Assembly: GCA_002437905.1 (NCBI GenBank)
Contig: DJRT01000023.1
Span: 186,001-250,000 of the forward strand
DNA: 64,000 bases
Direction of reading: 5' to 3'
From: Ruminococcaceae bacterium UBA6353
GTDB lineage: Bacteria > Bacillota > Clostridia > Oscillospirales > Acutalibacteraceae
Below the pieces are notes generated by a model. It did not search any database, was not told the DNA's origin, and saw only the letters and a program-made list of their open reading frames with translations. This document shows positions 49,801-61,600 of the stretch, in pieces (the first letter of the stretch is position 1; every line of letters begins with the position of its first letter). The position numbers and the translations under genes are program-made.

Positions 49801-51925
49801 TCTCAAGAGGATAATCATAAGCGTAGTCAATTGTATCGCGGTCTGCCGTACCGTAGACAATATTGGCGTTTGTGAGGGTCAGCGTGGCTTTTTGCGCCTT
49901 TTCGTCAAATGCGTATTTCACCGAGCCGCCGTCGCCGTAGATGTCGTCTTTATTGAGGTCGTCAACCCGGATTTCCGTATCGCCTTTGAGAATGTACATA
50001 GGGTACACCCAAACCGTTCGTGCGTTGCCAATAAATTTTGGATTTCCCGAATAATGTCCCGCATAGTTCTTTAAAAGTCGTACATTCGTCGCGAATGCCG
50101 TCTCGCCAAAATGGATTGAGTAAGTTGCCATAAAGTATGTATGGCCGTAAATTGCGCCGCCGTAGGCATTGAAAGTGCATCCCCCTCCGACATCGAGGTA
50201 TCTGCCGTCGTCTTCCGTGCCGATGTCGGAGCTGTCGCCGATGTTGCCGCCGTACAGATTAAAAGCGGAATTAGACCGCATAGCGATAAGGCGGTTCTCC
50301 GGGTCTTTCCCGCCTTCATTCATAAGAAGTGTGCCGCCGTAGAGATTAAATGTCGAATTATTCTCAACATATACCGACGCCGAATAATATGTTGAACCGT
50401 AGGTATCGATATATACAATACCGCCGATGATTTTGCCGTCCGTGCCGCAGTCGGTCACGGAAAGCTTTGCGCCATAATTCACAACCGCGAAAGTGCTGTT
50501 GGCGGAAATCGTTTTGCCGTTCAGGCAGATATTGATATCGCCGTTCACTTTCCAATATGCAGGTCCGGAAGCAAAATCATATGTCAGGGTGACATCATTC
50601 ACAAGATAGTAGTTGCCTGCTTTGTCGGGCAGGGAGTCGGTCGATGTCCAGGGGATCCAGTCAAGGTCAGCGTGCGCTGTGTGATCGCCGCTATCCTTGC
50701 CGTTACCGCAGATACAATGAGAGTGCAGGGATTTTGTCCACTGCGCTTTATAAGAAACGGTTTTTCCGTCAAATGCTGTCTGCACCCAACCGTCAAACAG
50801 ATATCCCGCTTTCGACAATTTGTCCGCAGTCGGAAGTGCGGGCGTTTCGTCCGATTTATAGCTTGTCGGTGCGGTATAGCCTTTCGTCCAAGCTCCGCCA
50901 TCGAGGTCAAAATGCAGATTTATGTCAAACGCCTTCGGCTCGAATTTAAACGCAGGGACAACACCCATACCCGTGCCGTAAACACCACTGCCGTGGCTCG
51001 CCCAGCCAAAGCTACTTACAAGATCCGCTCTGTCGATATCGCCGGGAGTACGAAGCCACCACCAGGCAATATTTTGTTTGTCAATATACAGGCCCTGGCA
51101 CGCCGCATAATCCGTTCCCTGCACTTTTCTTGCTTCGTCATTGTCTTCGGCCGAAGAATTAAAACCGTAGGTACTGTTCAACACATCGCCGTATGAGAGG
51201 GCAAACAGTTTATCGACCGTGTCAGCGCCGAAGCGTTCTCCCTCGGCGCTTTTATTTTCAAGGTATGACGCGCCGATAAGCTCTTTTTCTTCGCTTGAGA
51301 AAGCCGTGTTGTAAAAAGTTTCGTTCAGCCAAAGTCTGAGCGAGCTTACTTCCCACTCCGAAACATAATTCGTGCAGTCCTTGCTGCCGTAAAGTGTTCC
51401 GGCTTTTTTATATACATAATTCTGAAACGCCTGTGAATCAATCACATTTTCGCAAATCACATATCCCTCATTCGGGTCAAGCACCCGCCATTGAAGCGGC
51501 TCGTATTTGAAATAGTATACCTCGCCCGGAGGATATCCGTTTTTGTACTGATTAGAGTACGCCTTTTCTTTTAAGCCGCCTGTAAAACCCGGCCTGTATT
51601 CGTGAAAGATCACCGCGCGGTATTTTTCGCCGTTCATAGCAAAATCTTTATACAGCATAAAGTCGCCCGGCTTCATTTCGCCGTCGTCACTCTCGCCGCT
51701 GCCGCTGTAATAGCCGTATGATGTCCATTCGACCGCCGCCGAAGCCGTTTCAAGTGCCGCGATAGTTTCGGTGTCGGTTACTTTGGACTGCGGATAGGAG
51801 CCAAAGGGGATGATGTCGCCGACTTTGCTGTATTGCGGCCTGCTGTTGTCCGCAAACGCTGAGAATGGGACGAGACTTAACAGCAAACACAGGGTGACAC
51901 ATACGCTGATGATCCGTTTTCTCAT
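46835..51925 (-). CDS. Large secreted surface protein with DUF6273-like and InlB B-repeat domains
   Basis: A 1,696-aa protein with a Sec signal peptide (about 1-25, ending FSAFA). Residues about 30-345 are DUF6273-like (SLRLWLNETFYNTAF, WWWLRTPG, VVPAFKFEP). A beta-helix-like middle has two CICG modules (SHCICGNGKDSG, NHCICGGKSNDG) and many Gly/Asn turns. Three consecutive InlB B-type repeats of 63 aa follow, then a bacterial Ig-like module with ITFGLFFK. The C-terminus is SPQTAGQN, a hydrophobic stretch and KKQQKNS, a sortase-type signal with Ala after Thr. The start codon overlaps the tetR stop (ATGA). Probably cell-wall attached; the ligand is unknown. Confidence 0.8.
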   Translation of the reverse strand: MRKRIISVCVTLCLLLSLVPFSAFADNSRPQYSKVGDIIPFGSYPQSKVTDTETIAALETASAAVEWTSYGYYSGSGESDDGEMKPGDFMLYKDFAMNGEKYRAVIFHEYRPGFTGGLKEKAYSNQYKNGYPPGEVYYFKYEPLQWRVLDPNEGYVICENVIDSQAFQNYVYKKAGTLYGSKDCTNYVSEWEVSSLRLWLNETFYNTAFSSEEKELIGASYLENKSAEGERFGADTVDKLFALSYGDVLNSTYGFNSSAEDNDEARKVQGTDYAACQGLYIDKQNIAWWWLRTPGDIDRADLVSSFGWASHGSGVYGTGMGVVPAFKFEPKAFDINLHFDLDGGAWTKGYTAPTSYKSDETPALPTADKLSKAGYLFDGWVQTAFDGKTVSYKAQWTKSLHSHCICGNGKDSGDHTAHADLDWIPWTSTDSLPDKAGNYYLVNDVTLTYDFASGPAYWKVNGDINICLNGKTISANSTFAVVNYGAKLSVTDCGTDGKIIGGIVYIDTYGSTYYSASVYVENNSTFNLYGGTLLMNEGGKDPENRLIAMRSNSAFNLYGGNIGDSSDIGTEDDGRYLDVGGGCTFNAYGGAIYGHTYFMATYSIHFGETAFATNVRLLKNYAGHYSGNPKFIGNARTVWVYPMYILKGDTEIRVDDLNKDDIYGDGGSVKYAFDEKAQKATLTLTNANIVYGTADRDTIDYAYDYPLEIVLVGKNTILPEEANVYAGRSAIKGAKQLTISGSGSLKIISYQSRCLNLYEWIALGNKDIKILTSDNADGSGAVYTEPGNLDRLEFARYVNIISPHNHCICGGKSNDGHESHTDTEWQPWIKTDSLPTEAGNYYLVTDVSVKSDQVLRGDVNLCLNGSTVSVADDASFEWDGALISMDPDATSPITFTLTDCIGGGMIDGSTMKQHGAAWNHTAYLVGENQFIMRGSSTVKGEVFLVQKAELRMFDNSAVRSDDGPSAYDDAAVFMSGNASAAKLFLYGNSSARIGGSAKAGTIIVKEDSVLSMTDKAETDELVWTWIYDDSLITLSGNAKVKDYLRLHDINFPTNAKLIINDKAEIAGDLVIDCWTPEKVKLTLSGDHVSIGGSLDISAGGTWENLTVEAETQVRVGSGINMPDAPMNGRFVCDGEITDGIFYGEVENNGKITGGIFYGTVTGSGTIEDSAKRTVTFNSNGGSAVNAQKILRGQKATEPSGCKKIGHTFAGWNTGASQYDFSAPVLDDITLTAQWSINRYTITFDTAGGSSIAPIAQDYGTDITAPADPTREGYTFNGWNKTIPTTMPAENVTITAQWSINQYTITFDTAGGSSIAPITQDYGTDITKPAAPTRKGYTFIGWDKTIPTTMPAENMTITAQWKDIEEPTGKIQVATKVWGKFLNDITFGLFFKETQTVTVTVADNSGETVKIEYWLSSKALTKAELANASFTVYTAPFSMDPDNEYIIYVRLTDTAGNTTYICSEEGIVLDATKPVIKGIENGGIYCAAQTVTIDEKYIGTVTVNSTEVKLDENNSFTLAPADREQKIVVTDKAGNSTEMTVTVNAGHTFGAWASNGDGTHTRKCAVDGCTGLETQDCAGGKATCTGKAVCEACGKAYGGIDANNHTNLKHIPAKAATRDAEGNTEYWYCDGCDRYYGDAAATGLIAKADTVTEKLPDESKSPQTAGQNSLVLWIALLFVSGGVLAGAVTAKKQQKNS
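47846..48224 (-). repeat. 63-aa (189-bp) tandem InlB B-repeats
   Basis: Two near-identical 189-bp units encode TITFDTAGGSSIAPI through TMPAENVTITAQW, with a diverged third unit just upstream in the protein. The DNA match of the two units suggests recent duplication and permits copy-number change. Confidence 0.75.
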
Positions 51926-52521
51926 TTCGCGTTACCTCCGTTCAGATACTGTGAGCGGTATTTATCGGCAAACAGGGCGACCCCCTGCTTCAGGACCTCC
52001 ATCTGGGATTTCAGGTAGTATTCATCCTCGAACATGGCGTAGTGCACACACGCGCGGACGAATATGAAGATCAGCGGCGTGATGGTCGTATACGGAATGC
52101 CGATCTTCGGCTCCAGCTGCTTGGCATATTCGGTATAGCGCTCGTTGACCCCCTCGAAAAACCGCTTGCCGTGCTCCATGTATTTCGGCAGCGTATACAC
52201 CTGGTACATCAGGCGATATTTTTTCCCGTGCTTTTTCGCCGTCCAGTAGGGCACTTCCTCAATGAACCGCAGCACATCCTTCGGGTCAGTCGGCGCTTTC
52301 TTCATAAAGTCGTCCTCAACCTTTGCCATGCAGTAGGCGGTGGACTCGAGGATCAGCTCATCCAAATTTTTGAAATAGGCGTACAGGTTGGCCTTGGTGC
52401 AGCCGCACGCTTCGGCCAGCGCCTGCAGCCCCGTGCCGGTCAGGCCGTTTTCCGCGTAGCAGTCAAAGCATTTCTCCATAATCTCCCGCTTGCGTTCGTT
52501 GTGCTGCTGCTCGGTTCTCAT
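51922..52521 (-). CDS. TetR/AcrR-family transcriptional regulator
   Basis: A 199-aa repressor-type protein. The N-terminal helix-turn-helix (about 25-60) reads GTGLQALAEACGCTKANLYAYFKNLDELI. The all-helical C-terminal domain binds an unknown ligand. Start: the ATG at 52521 has GGAGAG at 6 nt; two upstream candidates are too near or lack a site. Its stop overlaps the start of the 1,696-aa surface protein, so both are made from one transcript. A palindrome in its own leader (52547-52560) points to autoregulation. Confidence 0.9.
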   Translation of the reverse strand: MRTEQQHNERKREIMEKCFDCYAENGLTGTGLQALAEACGCTKANLYAYFKNLDELILESTAYCMAKVEDDFMKKAPTDPKDVLRFIEEVPYWTAKKHGKKYRLMYQVYTLPKYMEHGKRFFEGVNERYTEYAKQLEPKIGIPYTTITPLIFIFVRACVHYAMFEDEYYLKSQMEVLKQGVALFADKYRSQYLNGGNAK

Positions 52522-52546
52522 TGACATCTCTCCGTCCGTAAAATTA

Positions 52547-52597
52547 AACGACCAGTCGTTCACTTATAAGTATAGCAGAGACTGCCGGAAAAAGCAA
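52547..52597 (-). promoter_or_regulatory. Promoter and TetR operator of the tetR-surface protein operon
   Basis: TTGCTT (complement of 52592-52597), a 17-nt spacer, then TATACT (complement of 52569-52574). Immediately downstream is the palindrome AACGAC-CA-GTCGTT (52547-52560), a pattern common for TetR-family operators. Binding there would block initiation or early elongation. Confidence 0.75.
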
Positions 52598-52610
52598 CAC
52601 AAAAATAGCA

Positions 52611-52650
52611 AACAGCGGAACAGCCGTTTTGGGGCGCCTGTTCCGCTGTT
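52611..52650 (-). terminator. Terminator of the 3,410-aa surface protein gene
   Basis: A 13-bp stem AACAGCGGAACAG/CTGTTCCGCTGTT (52611-52623 with 52638-52650), then TGCTATTTTTG on the minus strand. Confidence 0.75.
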
Positions 52651-52658
52651 TGTTTGGG

Positions 52659-55600
52659 TCATCCTGCCATAGGTGTCTTTTTCTTATCCGCGATCGCGGT
52701 ACCGGCCAGAAGGCCGCCGCTGACGAACAGCAGCGCCATCCACAGCAGCAGGTCGGCTGCGCCCCCGGTCTGCGGGGAGTCGGCGGCCGCCTCCCGCTCC
52801 ACCGTGAAGGTGGTAACGGCTGTACCGTTCTGCGATACGATGCTGAGCGTATGCTCACCGGCCGAAAGGGTATTGAGGTAGGCCGCTTTCAGCTCCACCA
52901 CCGTACTGCCGGCATAGGCAATATAGTTGGCGCTGTCCAGCTCCCTGCCATCCACCAGAACCCGGCGGAATTCCTCAAACACCGCATTGCTGCGGAAGCG
53001 GGCATTTGCCCCGCCTTCTCCGTTCCACTGCTGGCCGGCACCCTCGATGATCGACGGCGCAAAGGAGATCTTCTCCAGCTCCGCAACCTTTTCCGCAAGG
53101 GCGCCAATCTTATCGAGCGCCTCCTGACCAAGCATGGTCTTCTCGTTATCGGTCAGGTCTTCCACCAGCTTACCAACGCGCTCCACCGCATCCTTGTCGC
53201 CAAGCTTGACATCATCCACGGTGGGAAGCTTGCCAATCTCCCCGGCGGCCTTTTCGGTATTGCCGACGGCGCCCAGGGCCTCTTTCACGCTCTCCAGCTG
53301 TTTTTCCAGATCCTCGCGCTCTTCTTCGGTATAGTTGCCGTCAAAGTCGCGCAGCGCCTCCTCCAGCGCCTTCTCGGCCTTTTCGAGGTCCTCCTTATCG
53401 TCCAGCTTCACATCCTCCTTGGTGATGTCCTTTACGGTGGTGATCTCCTCGCTTTCGGTCGCCGCCTTGGCCGATGCCAGACGCTCCAACAGCGCCCGTG
53501 CCGTCGCTTTCAGCGCTTCCAGCGCCGCGCGTTCGGCATCGGTCAGGTTGTCGCCGTCAAGCAGGGTATTGATATCACCGATCAGCTTTTCGATATCCGC
53601 CTTGTCGGCACTGGTCACCTTATCAGCGTCGTAGCCATTCACGCCGTCGGTCAGACGGGTGATCTCGCCGGCCACATCCGCGATGCGCTGTTTCAGCGCC
53701 GCGCATCTTTCGCCGGCCGCCTGCAGGGCGTTCTGCTCCTCCGCAGTGGCATCCTGCGTCTCCACGCCGGCCAGCCGCTCCTCGGCAGCCTCAACCGCCG
53801 CCTTGTCGCTGGATTTCACATTGTCCGCCGTTACCGACGCGATTGCCTCGGTAAGTGCCGCGATCGGCTTCATGGTCACCGTGTATTCGGTCACATTGCC
53901 GGCCTGATCCACCGCACGGATCACATAGACCGTATCCGTGTTGCCCGCAAGGCTGAACGCCTGCTCCACCGGCGTGCCGTTCAGCTTCACTGAGGCAAGG
54001 TTGTCATCCCCGACTGCGACCTTCTTCGTCACATAGTAGGTCTTGCCATTCTCCACACCGATGATGCCGGGCGCCGTCGTATCGAAAGTGACGCCATCCG
54101 AGCCGATGTAGCCAACATTGCCGGCATTATCCTCTATGCGCACATAAATAATGAATTTCTCCCGGTCCTTCGCCGCGATGTCGAAATCGCCGCTGTCGGT
54201 CCAGTCCGTGTTCGCGCGGACTTCATCGTCTGTCAATGTCTTATCCGACTTGTAATACAGCACCGATTTCACGCCTGAAGCCTCATCCTGCGCCGTCAGC
54301 TGGACATGGACATCGTCCTTAAAGAACAGACCAAAGGTAATTGTGTTAATAAGCTTCTGGAACGCCGTGCGCTCATTGAGCTTGACCTCGCCGGTCGGCG
54401 CGGTCTTGTCGATCTTATAGTTTTCGGTCACTGCCGCCGAGATCACACCGGTTGCGGTATTCTTCACGAAGAAGGTCAGCTTGCCGTTTCCGGTTTCATC
54501 CGAAGCGGTCAGGGTATCCGTCCACTCGCCGTCGGCCGTATCGGTCAGGCTAAGCCTGTAGCCCGGCTTTGCCGTGATGATGAAATCCGTATTGATCCAG
54601 TCATTGGCGTTTACCCCATACTCGCTGCCGTCAGCCACATATTCCACGATATTCGCCGTAATGCCGCTGGGCTGCGTAAGCGTGTAGTTGCCCACGGTTT
54701 CCCGGTCTCCGGAGAGTGTGAACGCCGTGAAGCTGATCGGAATGTTTTTGCCGACCGTCACGCGGTCGAAGGTCGGCGTACCGGCCACCAGCTCCAGCCT
54801 GTCGCCATCCACCACGCCGACAAGCGCCGATGCGCCGTCGATTGTGGCGGTGTTTCTGCCGTCGTACTGCTTATCCTTGACCTTGAGGCCCTTGATCGTC
54901 AGCTCCTTGGCAGAAATGCTTGCCGTGGTGTCTGCGGGCTGTGCCGCCAGCGTATAGTTCGCCGCGTCGTCTCCCGAAAGAGCAAAGTCATAGAACACAA
55001 CCGCTTTGCCGTTGCCGACATTCCGGTCGTCATACGCTGCCTTACCGGTGACGAGCGTAACCTTGTCGCCGGTAACCAGTCCGTCGAATGTGCCGGCTGC
55101 CGTTACTTTCGCGTCGGTGTTGCCGTCGTAGACTTTGGAAGCCGCGACAGCCGTGCCGACGATTTTGATTTCCTTGACCGTGATGTCCGCTGCCACGCTT
55201 GCAGGCTGTGCAATCAGCGTGTAGTTCGCCGCCGCCGCACCAGCCAGCTTGAAGCCGGTGAAGGTCACCGTCTTGCCGACGCCGACGCTCTTATTGTCAT
55301 AGGCTGCATTGCCGGCTGCGATTGTGAGGTTTTCACCGTCAAAATTCTCGGACAGCGTGCCATCGTTTGTGAGCTTCGCCACCGTTGTGCCGTCGTAGAT
55401 CTTCCCTGCCTCAACGGCCGTACCGCGGATGGTCACTTCCTTGGCGGTGATATCCGCCGTGACAGCGTCGGGCTGCGCGACCAGCGTGTAGTTCGCCGCC
55501 GCCGCACCGGCCAGCTTGAAGCCGGTGAAGGATACCGTCTTGCCCCTGCCGACGCTCTTATCGGCATAGGCCGCCGAGCCGGCTTCGATTGTCAGAGCCT

Positions 55601-58600
55601 CACCGTCATAATTCTCGGACAGCGTACCATCATTTGTGAGCTTTGCCGCCGTTGTGCCGTCGTAAACCTTGGTGCTTTCCACGGCTGCGCCGTTAATGGT
55701 GATCTCCTTAACGGTGATATCCGCGGTCACGCTCGTCGGCTGTGCTGTGAGCGTATAGTTCGCCGCATCAGCCCCTGTAAGAGAGAACCCGGTGAAGGCC
55801 ACGGTCTTATCCGTGCCGACATTCTTATCGGCAAAAGCCGCCTGACCGCTGACGATAGTGACATCGTCGCCATCGACAAGTCTGTCTACCGTGCCGTCAG
55901 AAGTTATCCTTGCATCGGCAGTACCATCATATACCTTATTGGAAACTGCCGTGCCCGAGATCGTAACCTCCCTGGGCTGTATCTCAAACTCCATCGTCGA
56001 GGAAGCCGCCTTGAATGTGTCTGTCTCGGCTGTCGTGATGCGGATCACATAGTTTCCAACGCTCTTCGGCGCTGCGGTAGTATACGCTGTGTCGTCCTCA
56101 TCCGCTCTCTTGTATTCCACTGTCAAAGCTCCGTTGGAATCGGTATTAAAGGTCGGCATACCGATCGACTTTCCGTCGTAGATCTTTCCGTCGCTTTCCT
56201 TATGGTCGTGGACAGGCGTTTTCTTCTCCACCGTCAGCTTCAAAAAGACCTCTGCCGGGGCGTCATTACCGGCATTGTCAATATAATTTTCGCCCAGCGG
56301 CTTGAATAGCAGAGTGATGGTATATTCGCCCGCCGCGAGCGTGGAAAGATAGCTGTTTGTCAGAATAAACGAGCCGTTATTTGATACAGAGTAATCTGCG
56401 GTGTCGAGTTCATCTGCTCCGTTTAAAGCAGATGAGACTGTGTTGCCGTTCATATTAAGATAATACTCTATATCAGACTCCAAGCCCATTATAAAGATCT
56501 TTGTTCCGGCTATCGCCTCGGCATCGGTATAAACCACCACGCCATCGGAGTTGACAACGGTGATGTTGCTGCTCTGATCGGTCACGCGAACATAGACAAA
56601 CGCCTTTCTGTTCGGCTCAATGCTGAAATATGCCTTACGGTCGGCATTAAGCGTCAGTTCCGTCCAGTCACCGGTAATGGCCTCCTTATTCGCAAAGGCG
56701 GTTTCAGACAGGAGGTATTCGACCTTTTTGATACCGCTGCCGAAATCGTTAGCTTTCACTTCCACCGTCTGCGTCTGCTTGAAGAACAGTCCGAAAGTGA
56801 TTCGGTTCAGGAATTCTTTGAAGCTATTGCCGTGAATGCTGACCTCTACCTCCGGCGCAGTAATATCCGCAACGCCCTCCACGGTGATCGCGAGTTCTTC
56901 GCTCACATTATTGATGAGGAATGTATCTTCGGTTTCGTCACCCTTTACAGCATCAATCGCTGTGCCGTTTACAAGGACTCTGTAATTTTCGGTCTTGGAA
57001 TAGCCGTCTGCGATTTTCACCGTAAATTCGTAGTCCATACCGTGACCGATCGCAGGCGCACCTTTGACGGTGTAGCCCGTCGTGTCGCGCGGCAGCGTGA
57101 CAAAATACATCTTGTAGACCGTCACAGTGACAGTCACCGTATTGCCCGCCACATCCGTTGCGGTAATGGTATGCGTCAGATTATCGCCTGACAACCGATA
57201 GCCGGTAATGGGGATCTGCACGGGCGTGCCGTCCACCGTCACGGTAAAATCGTTGGCATCGGTGACGGAGAAATACACCAGATTATAATAGACCCCGCCG
57301 TCCTTAATACTGGAAATAACCGGCGCTTCGGTATCGACAGTCTCTACATACCCGCAGCCGCAGAGCTTCTCATGGGTTTCAGTTTTCCAACTGCAGGTAT
57401 GGGTGTGGTCAACAACCTGCACATTCCCTGCGATACCGACTCTGCCGTCAATAACCTCGCCTATGTTCATATCATATAGAGCCTTACCCTCCGCAAGGCA
57501 GTTGATAAGATGCCGACCGTTTACGGTGATATTGGTGAATTTGCCACCGGAAATTGTAAGCTTGGCGCCGCTCCCGGCTGCAATTTCGGTATAAACACCG
57601 CCCGAAAGGGTCAGCGTGCTGTCCGACTCTGCCGTGAGCTTGCCACTGAACATATGATCTTCCGAGTATACTTCTAACGCTCCGCCGGTTTTTACAAGCA
57701 TTTCTCCGCACTCGCAGCCGTTGCCCATAAACCGCAGCAATCCGCCGTTGTTTACGGTGATCTTGCCCGATACCGTGCTTGCATTTAAGGTAACCTCGCT
57801 GCCGGAAACGGTCAATGTACCGTTCACTGTGCAGCTGTTGAGGTTGGTATAGCTGCCTCTGGCATTCAGCGCCTTATCAAACACACAATTGATAAATGAG
57901 CCCATGCTGCCGTTGTCGTTGACCGTGCCCAAGAAGTTGAGAACCGATGCGCTCAGGCTTGCGGTCTTGGCGACGGTAACCGTTCCTGTAATTGTTCCGT
58001 CGATAATGTTCAGTTTGGCGGTTTTGGTTACATTAAGTGTGCCGGCGGTATGGCCGTTCATACAAATAAAGAAGTCACCGGCGCTGACGGTGATCTTGCC
58101 CGCCACATCGGTCAGCATCCAAAGCTTGCAGTTTTTGTTTTCGTCGGTCTGCGCCGCCGCAAGGGCTTCCGCGAAGGTCACATAGCCCCTTGTCGTTTCA
58201 CCCTTTACGATCGCCGCCGCAAGGCCGCAGTGGCACTGTGTGCACTTGTTTTCCTCGTCATAACCCGGGTGCTCGCACTCTGTAACGGTAATGTTAAAAG
58301 TGTTCGTATAGAGCACATAGCCGTTAAGTTCAAGCTTTATGCGGTACGAGCCGGAATCAGACGCTGTGAAGTTCACTGCCGAAAGAGTTATCTCTTGTTT
58401 TTCAAACGCAGTGGCCGTAGCTTCATTTATAACCGTACCGTCTTCCTTTTCAAAGGTTATCCGGAACCGTTTGCCCTGCCATTCCTCAATAGTGGAGACA
58501 ACAAATTTCACATATTTGTCGGCTGTCCCTGAAGTCATGTAAAATTTAAGGTCTGTCGGCTGTTCGTCAATGGTCTGCGGAGCCGACACGACGGTGACAT

Positions 58601-61600
58601 TTTCGATGAAATAGTCTCCGTATTCGTACATCACTTTGCCTTCGCTTGCATATCCGCTTCCGTCCGCATTCGCAAAAGTATAACCGTCCGCAATAAAATC
58701 AAACGGCGTGCAACCGGCACTGCGTTTGGCTCGTATATTTTTGAAGCTGCCGCCCTTCAACAACAAAGAGCTTTGCTTTGATATTTGGATATTCGGATTA
58801 AACTCGCCGCCTGTTACAGTCAACACTGAGAATTCGTCCACAGCAATGTGTCCCATGCCGGGGTCTGTTACTTTTCCACCGCCGACAGAGTCGCTGATTG
58901 TCAGTTTGCAGCCGAAATACACATTAAAATAGTTATTGTTAATATTCAGCGTTTTGCCGTTAAGGTCAATGGTATATTCGCCTTCCCTGAGAACAAGTGA
59001 GTAGCCGTCCATCAGCGAGCCTGCCGTTGCCTCGTCAAGGGTGATGTCCTGCAGGAGCTTCACGGTACAGCCGTCGTTTTGCTCGGCATAGCGGACGGCG
59101 TCCTCAAAGGTTTCAAAATTCTTTGAAACACCGTCCTTTTCTACGGACAATACAAGGTGGAAGCCGCAGTCCGCACAATAGCCGTTTTCGTCAAGAGATG
59201 CGTGCGCACAGGGAACGACGGTAACACTTTCAAGGGAAGCAGCTGCCTTTGCATCCGCATAACTGACGCCCTCGTAGCAGTATTCGGGCGCGAGCAGATC
59301 CGCACAGGTCACTCCCTCGGTGGTGGTTTTTATTTCTTCAAATTTGCCGCTGTAAAGTTCTGTTTTCTTTTCATCGGAGTAGACATGCAGCCAGTAATAC
59401 CATCCGCCATAGATCTTCAGCGTGCCGCTGTATTGATAGAATCCGGTCGAAAGGGAGGTTTCGCTTAAGCCCTCGCCCATTATGAGTGTAGCATCCGGGC
59501 TGCGAAGAGTGACCGACATTTTAAGTGCGCCGCCGGGCTTTGAGGATATAATGGTTGTCGTGCCGCTATTGCCGTTGCTGATTGTGAAGTCTCCACCGCC
59601 CAATTCATACCCGTTGAGGTCAAGCGTAAAAGATGTCGAGCTCGCCCACAAATTGATGTAAGCCGCGTTCGGGTCTCCGTATTTCACAGAGCGCAGTAAT
59701 GTTACGACTATATTTTCACGCTGATACAATAATCCGTTGCTGATTGCAGCATTCACGGTTGCATAGTAAGCGGTATAGTCACCCGCCGTCAGTTTTGCCA
59801 CCGCGTCGATACCGCAACGACGGCAGGTAAGGGTCTCCTCGTCAAAATCGTGCTCTGTGTAGCCGGCGATATACACCGTCGTGGTATTGCCCGCCTCATC
59901 GGTAACAATCAGGGTCTGCTCCTCATCTCTGTATGCCCGCAGGATGAGCACACCGTCGCTGTTCAGGGTTTGTTCCCTGCCGTCAAGCGTTATGGATTTT
60001 ATATTTTTATCGCTTATTTTAATTTTTGTTTCCTTGCAGTAGGTGTAGTGTCCGCCGTCAACCATATTTTCGATCACAGGCGCGGTTTTGTCTATCTCAA
60101 AGCCATCGGAGCCGGCATAGGCAATATTGCCTGCGTGGTCGGTCAGGCGTACATAGACAACATACTGCCGTTCGGTGGAAAAGCCTATGGGAATGGTGTA
60201 CTCGCGGAATTCCAAAGAAGCTTTAACCGCCTCTTCACTCAGAATGGTGTCGCTGACAAGGTATTCGATCTTTACTGCGTGCTTTGTCTCATCATAGCCG
60301 GGCTGGCTGTAGCTGTCGTCGGTGGCGGTGATGATCATGCTGGCGTTTTCATTATAAAAGAGACCGAAGGAAATTTTGTTCAGCACCGTCTGCCACCAGG
60401 TGCGTCCTTGAATTAAAATCTCGCCCGTGGGTGCAGTGGTATCCTGCACATAATCGCCATACTCGCAGTGGCAGACAGAGCAGATCGCCTTTTCAAAGTA
60501 GCTTGCCTCGCGGTCATTGCCGCTGTCGTGCAGGCAGGTCAATCCGCAGGCACAGGTGTTTGCATTATTGCTGAAATCGTGGGCATGGGAAACAATCACC
60601 ATGCTCTCGGTGCTCTTGTTTGCCGTATACACATCCGGAACAAATTCCTGCGGGTCGGAAACGGTCACGGTGTTACTGCTATTATCATAACTGCATTTTA
60701 CAAAAGCCGTTCCCTCGGGCAGATAGTTCGCAAGCACCTTGCCCTCCGGCACCTGTAAACCGCTCAGCAGGGTCGCGCCCTCTTTGAGAATAAGGGTACC
60801 GTCGTTAAGAGTGATTGAAGGATATGGGACATCTATGTAATACTGACCGCCCTTGACACGGACATCTTGCTCTACCGTCACGCTTCCGCCGTTTATCATA
60901 ATGCCGGTTCGGGCACTGGAGCCGGACCACCACTGGAAGAGCTCACCGTTTTTCAAGGTAACGCTGCCGTCGTCTACGGTCAGAGGAATATATTTCTTCT
61001 TAATATCAATATTGCCGATCAATTCATCATCAATATTGCCGCTCCATCTGTTACCGCTCAAATCAACTGTGACTGTACCGTCGGTGACGACAACATTCTC
61101 ATTTACCTGCTGCGCAAGGGTTACCGTACCGCCGACAGCTGCGGCGGCGTCAATGGCGCTTTGCAGTGATGCATATTTCTTTCCGTCGTATGTTGCCGAA
61201 TGGAACGCACCGCAGATGCAAATTTCGCCTTCGCCCTTATAGGTGTGTGCAATATCGTCTACCGAATATTCGCATTTACATGTCGCCGTGTGGGTCAAGC
61301 CGTCGCTGTTGGGGGTATAGGTATAGGTATGATATTCTGTACTGTAATCTTTCCCGCAAGCGCAAATCAGGCGGTGTATATCTGTACGGATGTATTTATA
61401 ACTTGCCGTTGTATGTGCAACGCCGGTTTCCGTCGTACCGCAAAGGTCGCAGGTCCGGTCGTGGGTATCGTTTGTTATGTTTGTGTATGACCATTTATGC
61501 TCGGTGCACTTGGTAATGGTGATGGATGTACCGTCGGTATTGTCGTAGGCATATGCCGTATTGAGGTCATCGGTCTTAACGCATTTCATACCGGCGGCGA

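Noticed and set aside
54306..56309. 667-aa open frame opposite the YDG repeats of the giant protein
   Set aside because: Repetitive antisense of the tandem repeats; it only mirrors their period.
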